Source: Leclercia sp. LSNIH1 (GTDB taxonomy: Bacteria > Pseudomonadota > Gammaproteobacteria > Enterobacterales > Enterobacteriaceae). From it: a DNA stretch of 64,000 nucleotides. A program made the translations under genes and the position numbers. The notes under the pieces are model-generated. The model was not told the origin of the DNA, searched no databases, and was given only the letters and a program-made list of their open reading frames with translations. The stretch spans positions 2,604,001 to 2,668,000 of the forward strand of contig NZ_CP026167.1 of assembly GCF_002902985.1 (NCBI RefSeq). Reading direction: 5' to 3'. This document shows positions 18,244 through 26,679 of this stretch, piece after piece (the first letter of the stretch is position 1; each line of letters begins with the position of its first letter).

Positions 18244-20340
18244 GTGTATAACGATAAACACTACCCCTTTATGAAAGTCAGCATGACGGCGCTGGCGCTG
18301 CTGATCGCGCCACTCTCTGTGCAGGCGCAGGAGAAAGCCACTGAGGCCTCTCAGGGAACGCAAGAAGAGCTCAACGTGGATGCAGCGGATCAGCAGGCGC
18401 CGGGAACCACCAAAACCACCGATGAAGCCTCTACCGGGCAGAGTGAGGGACAAAAAGTGGCTTCGGCTGAGCAACCAGCGACCCCGCTGGTGCCCTCTGC
18501 CGCCACCTGGGACAGCTTCCACGGACAGCTTAACGCGCAGAAATACAGCCCGTTGACCCAGATCACGGCGGAGAACGTCGGTAAATTGACCAAAATCTGG
18601 GAGTTCCATACCGGCGACGTGTCGGATGGTAAAGGCGACACCCCTGCAACCGTCTGGTCAGCAACGCCCATTTTTGCTAACGAGACGCTCTATATCGGTA
18701 CCCCTTTCGATCGCCTGATTGCGCTGGATCCGGGCACCGGGAAAGAGAAGTGGCACTACGACACGAAGTCTTCGCGTAAAGCGCTAACCCAGCCGGTGCT
18801 GAAAAACCGCGGCGTCTCCTACTGGCAGGCCAAAGAGCCGGTCGCCGGTGAAGCCTGTCAGAAGATCGTCTATATGGGCACCGTGGACGGCAAGCTCTTT
18901 GCGCTGGATGCCGATTCAGGCAAACCCTGTACCGGTTTTGCGGACAACGGCGTGCTGGATGTGAATCAGTGGAACACCGTTAACGCCAAATTCCCGCTCT
19001 CCATCCTGCAACCGCCAACGGTGGTGGGTAACCACCTGCTGGTGGGCTGGGCCGGCAAAGACTGGGCTTATGCCGAAGCACCTCCGGGCACCGTATTTTC
19101 TATCAATGCCCAGACCGGCGAGCGGGAATGGTCCTTCGAGGCGATCCCGGAAGAGATTCGCCAGCGCACCGGGACGGCCAACGTCTGGACGCACATGTCT
19201 GCCGACGAGGCCAACGGCCTGGTTTATCTGCCGGTCTCCTCTCCGTCGCCTAACTACTGGGGCGGTAACCGTGTAGATGCGATCCCGCTTGGCACCTCGA
19301 CAACCGCGCTGGATATCAATACCGGTAAAGTGGTCTGGTCCCGCCAGTGGGTGCATCACGACGTGTGGGATTACGATATCAACTCCGCGCCAACGCTGAT
19401 GGATATCACCGTAGACGGCAAGCAGATCCCGGCTCTGGTTCAGGCCACCAAGCAGGGCTTCCTGTTTGTGGTTAACCGCCTGACGGGGGAGGACGTCTGG
19501 CCTATCGAGGAGCGTCCGGTGCCGCAGGGCGACGGTTCAGTGCAGGGGGAAAAACTTTCGCCAACCCAGCCGTTCCCGACCAAACCTGCGCCGCTGCTCG
19601 ATCAGTCGAAAAAGCCGGAGATCTGGAAGCTGGCCGATATGGTGGGTGCCGGTCAATGTTCCCGCCTGTGGGATAACCTGACCTATGAGGGGATGTACAC
19701 ACCGCCTACCGCCAAAGGCGAGGGGGCGCTGACCTATCCGGACAGCGCCGGTGGCGTGCAGTGGGGCGGGGTGGCGTTCGATCCGAATAAGCAGATCGCT
19801 ATCGTCAACACCTCGCATATCGTGCAGTACGTGAAGCTCTACAGCCGCGAAGATTACGATAAAGCCGATAAAACTGCCGGTAACGAGAGCGGCTTTGCAC
19901 CGCAGGAAGGCGCGCCTTACGGCATGCGTCTGCTGGTGGCCAATAACTGGCTGGGCATGCCGTGCTGGAAACCACCGTTTGGTGAGATCGTCGCGCTGGA
20001 TATGCATACGGGTGACGTGAAGTGGCGTCGTCCGGTTGGCGCCTCGCAGCAGTACGGCTTCTTTATGCCGGAAAGCTGGGGCTCCCCAACCATCGGCGGA
20101 CCGGCTATCACCGCGGGTGGCGTGATCTTCATCGGTGCCTCTATGGACGCCAAAGTACGCGCTTATTCCGTGGAAAGCGGTGAAGAGCTATGGTCCGATC
20201 AGGTTGAAGCCCCGGCTGTGGCGAACCCGTCGGTCTATGAGTACAAAGGGCGTCAGTATGTGGCGTTTGTCGCGGGCGGGAATACGATCCTGAAGGATCA
20301 GGTAGGCGACCAGGTTGTCGTTTACGCCCTGCCTGAATAA
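18244..20340 (+). CDS. Periplasmic PQQ-dependent dehydrogenase, glucose/quinate/shikimate type
   Basis: A 698-residue quinoprotein. A signal peptide (about 1-28, ending SVQA) and a low-complexity acidic linker (30-80) precede an eight-bladed propeller with repeated Asp-x-x-Thr-Gly-Lys/Asp-x-x-Trp blade ends. Compared with E. coli Gcd it keeps the HHDVWDYD segment (Asp376, matching Gcd Asp466) and Lys403 in ATKQGFLFVV (matching Gcd Lys493), so it should be active. The five-helix N-terminal anchor of Gcd is absent; the preceding small membrane gene may replace it. It starts at GTG 18244, 8 nt after AGGAG. The sugar or cyclic-acid substrate cannot be told from sequence. Confidence 0.88.
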   Translation: MYNDKHYPFMKVSMTALALLIAPLSVQAQEKATEASQGTQEELNVDAADQQAPGTTKTTDEASTGQSEGQKVASAEQPATPLVPSAATWDSFHGQLNAQKYSPLTQITAENVGKLTKIWEFHTGDVSDGKGDTPATVWSATPIFANETLYIGTPFDRLIALDPGTGKEKWHYDTKSSRKALTQPVLKNRGVSYWQAKEPVAGEACQKIVYMGTVDGKLFALDADSGKPCTGFADNGVLDVNQWNTVNAKFPLSILQPPTVVGNHLLVGWAGKDWAYAEAPPGTVFSINAQTGEREWSFEAIPEEIRQRTGTANVWTHMSADEANGLVYLPVSSPSPNYWGGNRVDAIPLGTSTTALDINTGKVVWSRQWVHHDVWDYDINSAPTLMDITVDGKQIPALVQATKQGFLFVVNRLTGEDVWPIEERPVPQGDGSVQGEKLSPTQPFPTKPAPLLDQSKKPEIWKLADMVGAGQCSRLWDNLTYEGMYTPPTAKGEGALTYPDSAGGVQWGGVAFDPNKQIAIVNTSHIVQYVKLYSREDYDKADKTAGNESGFAPQEGAPYGMRLLVANNWLGMPCWKPPFGEIVALDMHTGDVKWRRPVGASQQYGFFMPESWGSPTIGGPAITAGGVIFIGASMDAKVRAYSVESGEELWSDQVEAPAVANPSVYEYKGRQYVAFVAGGNTILKDQVGDQVVVYALPE

Positions 20341-20360
20341 TTCCTCGACGCGCAATGTCA

Positions 20361-21260
20361 TCATAATGGGGCCTGCGGGCCCCTTTTTATATTCACTGCT
20401 CGCTCAATCTGGGCACTGACTCGCCAGCCATTGTCCGACAATGGGCCATAATGTTTCCGCACAGCGCGTGCGGAAAAACCCCATATGCCCCACGCCGGGC
20501 AGGCAAAATCCGCATGACGGATCTCGCGGCGGTCGATTTTTGCGTTTTTGACCGGCTCTATCAGGCGCGTAATGGCCTCAGGATTAGCCCACGGATCGTC
20601 GTCAAACCCCATAACCATCAGAGGGAGCCTGACCTCAGCCGCTCTTCGACGCGCATCCCAGTCAGGATCGTCGTAGAAGTAACCCGGCATGGCGCTCCAG
20701 CGCCCCCACTGCCGCATGACAGGCGCCGGTAAATCTTCTCCCAGCCCGAGGCGTTTTGCCGGCATATAACCAAATATACGGCAGAGGAGTGGACCGAGAA
20801 CGCGCAGCAAGCACCAGACGCGCACTTTTTCCGCCGTCTGTTTTATGGAGCGGGTCACCCCGGCGTGGGATGCCACAATGACCGCAGCCTGAAGATGCCG
20901 GGTAGCCGTCGACAGCAGAACGGCGTGCCCACCCACGCTGTGCCCAACAGCCAGCAGGCTAAGATCGGGGAAACGTGACCTGGCCCAGGCCGTAATGCAG
21001 CCCACATCCTGTTCGATCCAGTCTGACATGGAGACATTGCAGCTGCGGAGCATCCCCGACGTTGAACGACCTGTACCCCGAAAGTCATAGGTCAGGACGC
21101 TGAATCCATACTCGTAAAGATACTCAGCAAAACGCTGATAAAATTCCTGCACAACCGCTGTCGCGGGGTGAAGGATAACCAGCGCGCGGGCATCTTCTCT
21201 CTCCCAAAGCGTGGCAGCGAGAGAGTCGCCTTCATTTAGCGGTATCATCATTGAATGCAT
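20361..21260 (-). CDS. Serine alpha/beta hydrolase
   Basis: A 299-residue soluble hydrolase of the COG4757 type. The nucleophile elbow GHSVGG (Ser108), an oxyanion region with HPATAV, the YDFRGTGRS loop and a late IRHADFACP histidine motif are visible. Its substrate is unknown. The last 10-15 residues read through the terminator of the convergent PQQ gene, and the true family end is probably near the AQIERAV segment. It stands alone between the PQQ gene and the second tRNA-Ser. Confidence 0.82.
   Translation of the reverse strand: MHSMMIPLNEGDSLAATLWEREDARALVILHPATAVVQEFYQRFAEYLYEYGFSVLTYDFRGTGRSTSGMLRSCNVSMSDWIEQDVGCITAWARSRFPDLSLLAVGHSVGGHAVLLSTATRHLQAAVIVASHAGVTRSIKQTAEKVRVWCLLRVLGPLLCRIFGYMPAKRLGLGEDLPAPVMRQWGRWSAMPGYFYDDPDWDARRRAAEVRLPLMVMGFDDDPWANPEAITRLIEPVKNAKIDRREIRHADFACPAWGIWGFSARAVRKHYGPLSDNGWRVSAQIERAVNIKRGPQAPL
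20368..20388 (+). terminator. Terminator of PQQ dehydrogenase gene
   Basis: GGGGCC-TGC-GGGCCCC followed by TTTTTAT. It overlaps the last codons of the convergent hydrolase gene. Confidence 0.85.
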
Positions 21261-21427
21261 AGGTAAACCTTGGTTGAGTGGTCATACCAGTTATGAATTA
21301 AAGACAATAGCCGCTTCTGATGTGTCTGGCGATTTTTTCTTGTCTGGAATTTGACGGTTGTCAGCAGAAGATGATGCGTGCGGGGTTGTACAAAAGGCGA
21401 ACACATTCAATTTCCTGAATTTTTTGC

Positions 21428-21456
21428 TTTACATAACCACCAGAGATGTTTATAGT
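21428..21456 (+). promoter_or_regulatory. Promoter of second tRNA-Ser
   Basis: TTTACA (21428-21433), 17-bp spacer, TATAGT (21451-21456), the same arrangement as at the first copy. Confidence 0.8.
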
Positions 21457-21468
21457 GCGCCTCACTCT

Positions 21469-21556
21469 GGAAGCGTGGCCGAGCGGTTGAAGGCACCGGT
21501 CTTGAAAACCGGCGACCCGAAAGGGTTCTAGAGTTCGAATCTCTACGCTTCCGCCA
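21469..21556 (+). tRNA. tRNA-Ser(UGA), second and diverged copy
   Basis: An 88-nt tRNA-Ser with anticodon TGA at 21503-21505 and encoded CCA. It differs from the copy at 15320 by a T-to-C change in the acceptor stem that turns a G-U pair into G-C, and by a paired C-to-T/G-to-A exchange at the base of the T-stem. All changes preserve pairing, so the gene is likely functional. Confidence 0.97.
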
Positions 21557-21563
21557 AATTTAA

Positions 21564-21597
21564 AAACCCTGCGATAGCAATATCGCAGGGTTTTTTG
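21564..21597 (+). terminator. Terminator of second tRNA-Ser
   Basis: AAACCCTGCGATA-GCAA-TATCGCAGGGTTT followed by TTTGCTTTTG. The stem core is the same as after the first tRNA-Ser. Confidence 0.92.
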
Positions 21598-21757
21598 CTT
21601 TTGTGCTTTTTCAGCAAAAGTTGACGTCTTCTGCGCAACTTATTTCCCTGGTTGAAGGTAAGCGCTGTCATAAATTTTATCGATACGTGATTTTGCCACT
21701 AACATCATTTTCATCGAAACATGATTGATCTAACATAAAATTATCTACTCTGCGGAC

Positions 21758-22780
21758 GTGAGGCGAAGTGCTACATTGAATGATAAAAAGAAAAGCACCA
21801 TCAAAGATGTCGCTGCTTTAGCCGAAGTATCAATCGGTGTTGTCTCCCGTGTATTGAATCCCGGAACCGGTTCAGTTTCCGAACGTACCCGGCAGCGGAT
21901 TATCGCTGCCATGCAAACCCTAAGTTACACCCCGCAGAGCGCCGCGCGTGAACTCAAGACAAACCTGAACAATACCATCGGCTTGGTTGTGGCCGACATC
22001 AGTAACGACTTTTTCTCTGAAATTTCGGATCTCATTGTACGGCGCGCTCGCGAAATGGCGATGAACGTCATCCTGGTCACGACGCAGGAAGATCCCTTGC
22101 TTGAGCGGGAAAGCCTGGAAATGTTGATGCAAAAGCGGGTCAAAGCCATCATCGCAACGCCGACAAGCGCTAATAAGGATATGTGGCAATCGATCAGTAA
22201 CATGGGGATAGCGATCGTGTTTATCGATCGCTATCTGGAGGATTTTACAGGCGCCAGTGTTATTGGGTTTAACAATGAAACCTCTGCTCGCCAGGCGACC
22301 TCTTATCTGGTCGAGCAAGGCCATCGGCGTATTGGGTGGATAAGTGGGCCCCTCAATACATCCACTTCTTTGCAAAGACTGGAAGGTTACAAGAAAGGTC
22401 TGCAGGCGCAGGGAATTGAATGTAATAAACAGCTTATCGCAGTGAAGAATTTTCGCGATCCACTCGCCAGCCAGTCGCTTGATGAATTGCTGTCGCTTGC
22501 AGATCCACCGACAGCAATCATTATTGGCAATACGTCAATCGCACCGGTCATCATGTCGCGGATCCGCGAGCTAAAATTGGCTGTGCCCGATGACCTTTCC
22601 GTCATCGTTTATCATGACAGTCACTGGAGTCGTCTACTGAGCCCGTCCATTAGCGTTATAAAACATCCCCTTGAAGAACTGGCCAGTAAAGCACTGTTGA
22701 GTTTATCCAGTGAACAGCAAAAACCCTGCGAACTGGATAGCATATTAGTTAAAAGAGAAAGTGTTTCCAGGATTAAATAG
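21758..22780 (+). CDS. LacI-family transcriptional regulator
   Basis: A 340-residue repressor-type regulator with an N-terminal helix-turn-helix (TIKDVAALAEVSIGVVSRVLN, then the hinge AARELKTNLNNTIGLVV) and a periplasmic-binding-like effector domain. The best start is uncertain: GTG at 21758 or TTG at 21776, neither with an ideal Shine-Dalgarno. It converges on the three-gene catabolic operon at 22773-26447 and overlaps its end by 8 bp. A 28-bp palindrome with the LacI-type central CG upstream of that operon is the likely operator. Confidence 0.88.
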   Translation: MRRSATLNDKKKSTIKDVAALAEVSIGVVSRVLNPGTGSVSERTRQRIIAAMQTLSYTPQSAARELKTNLNNTIGLVVADISNDFFSEISDLIVRRAREMAMNVILVTTQEDPLLERESLEMLMQKRVKAIIATPTSANKDMWQSISNMGIAIVFIDRYLEDFTGASVIGFNNETSARQATSYLVEQGHRRIGWISGPLNTSTSLQRLEGYKKGLQAQGIECNKQLIAVKNFRDPLASQSLDELLSLADPPTAIIIGNTSIAPVIMSRIRELKLAVPDDLSVIVYHDSHWSRLLSPSISVIKHPLEELASKALLSLSSEQQKPCELDSILVKRESVSRIK

Positions 22781-23657
22781 CCACATTATTTAAACGCTGA
22801 ATTTGCTTAATAATGGCGCAATGATCCAGGTCACCCTCTCCGGCATCAATCATCTGGCTGAAGAGTTGATTCACTGTTTCTGTTAACGGTAGGGTCAAAT
22901 TAAGCTGCTTCGCCAGTGCTACAGCACTGCGCGTGTCTTTAAGCTGCCACTTTGCAGCGCCCCGAGCTTTAAAGTCCCCTTTAACCATGCGTTCGCCCTG
23001 GTGTTGCAACAATGTGGAATCTGCAAACCCGCCTAGTAGGGCTTCGCGCACTTTTTCTGGATCGGCACCGCCGCGTTGCGCGAGAGTAAAAGCTTCTGAC
23101 AATAAACTTAAGGTTCCGGCGACAATAATCTGGTTTGCAAGTTTGGTGAGCTGACCGGCTCCAACTTCTCCGACATGCGTGACTTTCCCCAGGTGTGATA
23201 GCAAAGGACGAAGGCTATCAATGAGCTGCCTGTTTCCTCCCGCCATTAAGGATAATGAACCTTTCTCTGCGCCTGTTGTTCCGCCGGAAACAGGGAGATC
23301 GACATAGTGGGCCTGAACACTATGGGCCTTACGCGCTTGTTCAACCACAATGTCCGGCGACAGGGTACTCATCATGAGGATGATTGTATCTGGACCAATG
23401 TACTGAAGTGAGTCGTGATTGAATATCACCTCATCGCACGCTGTTGCATCACTTAACAAACAGATGATGAGCTCACTGTCAGCCAGTAACTGCGAAGCAG
23501 ATTGTTCGATCTTTACGCCAGCGCTTGCCAGTTGCAGCGCTTTTTCTTGCGACCTGTTCCACACCGTGACCGAATATCCGGCAGCGACAAGTCGACGCGC
23601 CACTGGTTGTCCCATCAACCCCGTACCCAACAAGCCAATACGCATTTCGCTTTTCAT
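22773..23657 (-). CDS. NAD(P)-dependent beta-hydroxyacid dehydrogenase (GarR/LtnD-like)
   Basis: A 294-residue member of the 3-hydroxyisobutyrate dehydrogenase family, which includes tartronate semialdehyde reductase and L-threonate dehydrogenase. It has GLLGTGLMGQPVARRL for NAD(P) binding, DLPVSGGTTGAEKGSL for substrate binding and the catalytic lysine segment GAGQLTKLANQ. AGGAGGACAA fixes the start at 23657. It is the last gene of a minus-strand operon behind an MFS carrier and an SAF-domain oxidoreductase. Probable substrates are short sugar acids; no aldolase or kinase lies nearby to decide. Confidence 0.85.
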   Translation of the reverse strand: MKSEMRIGLLGTGLMGQPVARRLVAAGYSVTVWNRSQEKALQLASAGVKIEQSASQLLADSELIICLLSDATACDEVIFNHDSLQYIGPDTIILMMSTLSPDIVVEQARKAHSVQAHYVDLPVSGGTTGAEKGSLSLMAGGNRQLIDSLRPLLSHLGKVTHVGEVGAGQLTKLANQIIVAGTLSLLSEAFTLAQRGGADPEKVREALLGGFADSTLLQHQGERMVKGDFKARGAAKWQLKDTRSAVALAKQLNLTLPLTETVNQLFSQMIDAGEGDLDHCAIIKQIQRLNNVAI

Positions 23658-23707
23658 TTGTCCTCCTGATATACCCGCAACAGTAGCCGTTGCGGGTATC
23701 ACCCTGT

Positions 23708-25063
23708 TTATAATCCCGCAAGATTGACCATTTGCTTGCGCAATTCGACGATATCCAGATTGTTGTCAAAATGAACATCGGAGAAACGAATCGCCTTATC
23801 TTTTGCGACATCCTTCACCAGTCGGACATGATGGGCCAGCCCCATTGGCAAAAAATCTTGTGCCACACTGATGCTGGCTGGCAAGGCATTGGCCCAGACA
23901 GTAAACCCGCCTTCACCATCCAGCATCTCACCCGCTTTGAGATCGCGTTTTGCCGTTGCAACCGCATCGCCCCGGAAACTTAATGCTGTCCCGGTAGCTT
24001 CTCCTCGTAATACCGCGGAGAGAATACTGATGCTGGTTTCCAGACCAATCAGATGGAAAGGGCGCCACATCGACGCGTACCAGCCGCTTGGGTCGGTCAG
24101 TAATCCGTACTGTTTGAAACAGGCCCGGCTGTATTCATCCCGGGCTTTAAATGTCACGAAAACGCCGTAGCGGATATTGTTAAGCACCTCACGTCCGTCA
24201 GGCTCCTGACTGGCTGCGATATCCACAAGCCCACTGCGACCCAGGCGCCCGCCATCAGATGCCGGTGAGAAGACCCGCGCCAGGTCATGCACCCCGGCAG
24301 GGGGAAATTCCAGTCCGTTATCGGGACAGTCTAATCCGGTTGCGTTGGCGACAGCCGCCATCTCAATGGCCGCTTTAGTACCATCGGTAAACGAGTTGTA
24401 CATTTTTGGGTTAAAGTCCCCGGCAGCAACTTCTTCGTCAGACCAGCCAAAGAATCCCCAGACGGTATCCGGTGTGGAGTAGCGGTATCGCGGTTCGTAA
24501 TTCATCCCTTTACCTGCGGCAACGATTTCAAAGCCACAGGCTTTAGCCCAGTCAACCAGTTCACAAATGATCGCCGGTTGATCACCATAAGCCATGCTGT
24601 AAATCACCCCGTTCTGGCGCGCACGTTCCGCTATCAAAGGCCCGCACAACACGTCGGCTTCCACATTTACCATCACCACGTGTTTTCCATTTTCGACCGC
24701 ATGGAGAGCGTGACGAGTGCCGGCCAGAGGATGTCCCGTCGCTTCAACTATGCAATGGATTTGCTCACACCGGATCAGCTGTTCTGCATCCTCAACGACG
24801 CAGGTTGTGCCTTCGCGTAAAGCTGCTTCGATGTTATGCGCCTGATACTGCGATTCTGGCCATCCCACACGCGCCAGGGCATCACGGGCTTTCGGGACAT
24901 CCAGGTCTGCAACGGCCACCACATGCAGCCCTTCCAGGTGTCGCAGTTGGGCAAGTACCATCGAACCAAATTTGCCGGCGCCGATAATGCCCACACGAAC
25001 AGGCTGTGCTGAACCCGATTTTGCGGCACAGGCACGCTCAGCTAACAATGCTGCTAAGTTCAT
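23708..25063 (-). CDS. NAD(P)-binding oxidoreductase with C-terminal SAF domain
   Basis: A 451-residue protein with an N-terminal homoserine-dehydrogenase-like Rossmann domain (VGIIGAGKFGSMV at about 23-35, EATGHPLAGTRHAL at about 110) and a C-terminal SAF-like region (about 365-440, RDLKAGEMLDGEGG). AAAGGAGAAGAAA fixes the start at 25063, 25 bp after the carrier gene. Members accompany carbohydrate-acid catabolic genes, but the exact reaction is not known to me. Together with its neighbours it suggests oxidation or dehydration of an imported acid. Confidence 0.75.
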   Translation of the reverse strand: MNLAALLAERACAAKSGSAQPVRVGIIGAGKFGSMVLAQLRHLEGLHVVAVADLDVPKARDALARVGWPESQYQAHNIEAALREGTTCVVEDAEQLIRCEQIHCIVEATGHPLAGTRHALHAVENGKHVVMVNVEADVLCGPLIAERARQNGVIYSMAYGDQPAIICELVDWAKACGFEIVAAGKGMNYEPRYRYSTPDTVWGFFGWSDEEVAAGDFNPKMYNSFTDGTKAAIEMAAVANATGLDCPDNGLEFPPAGVHDLARVFSPASDGGRLGRSGLVDIAASQEPDGREVLNNIRYGVFVTFKARDEYSRACFKQYGLLTDPSGWYASMWRPFHLIGLETSISILSAVLRGEATGTALSFRGDAVATAKRDLKAGEMLDGEGGFTVWANALPASISVAQDFLPMGLAHHVRLVKDVAKDKAIRFSDVHFDNNLDIVELRKQMVNLAGL

Positions 25064-25088
25064 TTTCTTCTCCTTTAAGGGGGATGGA

Positions 25089-26447
25089 TTAACGCCAGCC
25101 AGCAATCTGACGGCGATTTCTGCTCATGAGATAAATCAGCAACGGCGAGAACAAAACCAGGACAGCTAACAGATAGAGACCGCTCTGTGATTTACCGGAA
25201 ATCGAGATAACGAGGCCAACCAGGAAGGGCCCGAAGAACCCACCAATATTGCCAATTGAGTTAATCAGTGCCATGCCACCGGCACAGCCTCGGCTGGTAA
25301 GAAAGGATGCTGGAAGGGTATAAAACGTCGGCACGCATGACAGCATACCCACCGTCGAAAGCGTTAACCCCACCATGGATATCACGGGTGAGTCGCTGAT
25401 AGCGGCGACCACAAATCCGACAGAAAAGAGCAGCGATGGAAGAATAAAATGCCAGGTTCGCTCATTGGTTTTATCAGAGTGATTCGACCACCAACACATC
25501 ACCACCGCGCCTGCGATATAGGGAATCGTACCCAGCATGCCGACAACAGTATCAGAGTAATCGAAGCGCTTGATAAACTGCGGCATCCAGAAACCGAGGC
25601 CTGTGAGACCAATGACGGTAAAGAAATAGGCCATCCCCAGCAGCCAGACTCGTCGGTCTTTGATCATTTCCCTGAAACCGGAGTGTCCGGCGGACAAGGT
25701 CGCCTGTTGGTCTTTTTCCATCAGGTCCTGATAAGCCTGACGCTCTTCGGGTTTAAGCCAGGACGCTTTGGACGGTTTATCGGTAAGATAAAGAAAAACC
25801 ACAACGGATAAGATGACAGGCGGGCAGCCTTCAATTAAAAATAGCCACTGCCAACTCTCCAGCCCCCCAACATTATGGAAATTATCGAGAATATAACCCG
25901 AGATCGGATTGGCGATAATAGCAGCCAGCGGAACACCCAAATAGTAAATGGAGAAGACCTTAGCCAGCTCCCTTTTGGGAAACCAGGTTGTGAGATAGAA
26001 AACAATACCTGGCGCCAGTCCCGCCTCGGCCACGCCCAGTAAAAAGCGCAGGATACTAAGCGTCACCACGCCTTGTGCAAACGCCATCGCCATGGAAATA
26101 ATGCCCCATGTGATCATGATTCGGGCTAACCAGAAGCGTGCACCGTATCGTTCCAGCAGCACATTGCTGGGAATTTCAAACAGAATATAACCGAAGGAGA
26201 ATATCCCCACAGCAAATCCAAAATGTTCAGGCGTTAACCCCAGGGATTGATTCATGGTTAACGCGGCCATGCCGATATTTGAGCGATCTATAAACGCAAG
26301 CAGATACATCAGCAGTATCAGGGGCATCAGCCGAAATTTGGCTTTTTTTATCGCCCCCCTTGCCAGCGATGAAATTTCTGTTTGGCCTGGCTCAGGCGTA
26401 ACACTCACACCGGCCAGCGTACTATCGAACTCTTCTACGTGTTTCAT
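25089..26447 (-). CDS. MFS transporter, anion:cation symporter (tartrate/phthalate) type
   Basis: A 452-residue carrier with 12 predicted helices, the MFS motif between helices 2 and 3 (LLERYGARFWLAR) and the ACS-family hallmarks FIDRSNIGMA and RFLLGVAEAGLAPG. This family imports organic and sugar acids (tartrate, galactarate, phthalate). It is the first gene of the operon. A perfect palindromic operator lies about 70 bp upstream, implying control by the LacI protein at 21758. Confidence 0.88.
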   Translation of the reverse strand: MKHVEEFDSTLAGVSVTPEPGQTEISSLARGAIKKAKFRLMPLILLMYLLAFIDRSNIGMAALTMNQSLGLTPEHFGFAVGIFSFGYILFEIPSNVLLERYGARFWLARIMITWGIISMAMAFAQGVVTLSILRFLLGVAEAGLAPGIVFYLTTWFPKRELAKVFSIYYLGVPLAAIIANPISGYILDNFHNVGGLESWQWLFLIEGCPPVILSVVVFLYLTDKPSKASWLKPEERQAYQDLMEKDQQATLSAGHSGFREMIKDRRVWLLGMAYFFTVIGLTGLGFWMPQFIKRFDYSDTVVGMLGTIPYIAGAVVMCWWSNHSDKTNERTWHFILPSLLFSVGFVVAAISDSPVISMVGLTLSTVGMLSCVPTFYTLPASFLTSRGCAGGMALINSIGNIGGFFGPFLVGLVISISGKSQSGLYLLAVLVLFSPLLIYLMSRNRRQIAGWR

Positions 26448-26514
26448 GATGTATCCCAGTAGCGTTTAACCCACTGAAAATCACGGAAAATGCATGAATA
26501 CCGCGACAGTTTTA

Positions 26515-26542
26515 TGAAAAAGTAAAACGTTTTACTTTTTCA
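26515..26542. promoter_or_regulatory. 28-bp perfect palindrome, likely LacI-family operator
   Basis: Two 14-base arms mirror exactly around a central CG; the core is AAGTAAAACGTTTTACTT. Central CG dyads of this type are the standard binding sites of LacI/PurR-family regulators. It lies 68 bp upstream of the carrier gene start. Confidence 0.8.
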
Positions 26543-26647
26543 AGAGTTTTACGACTGATACAGAAACAGTCAAGAGATGCGCGGGGAAAGTTAATAAATT
26601 GTGACTAGGTTAACGAGTTGTAAATGATCATGCTTTCAGACGGGGAA

Positions 26648-26673
26648 GGATACCCGTGATGCCACGGGTATCC
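26648..26673 (-). terminator. Hairpin downstream of ene-reductase gene
   Basis: GGATACCCGTG and CACGGGTATCC form an 11-bp stem with a 4-nt loop just after the stop codon. No T-run follows, so it may be a weak terminator or a 3' stabiliser. Confidence 0.5.
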
Positions 26674-26679
26674 GAAACA

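Noticed and set aside
15408..21468. Cassette between the two tRNA-Ser genes as an integrative element
   Set aside because: No integrase, excisionase or phage gene is present and the tRNA copies differ by compensated changes, so a classical att-site integration is not supported; only the direct duplication is reported.
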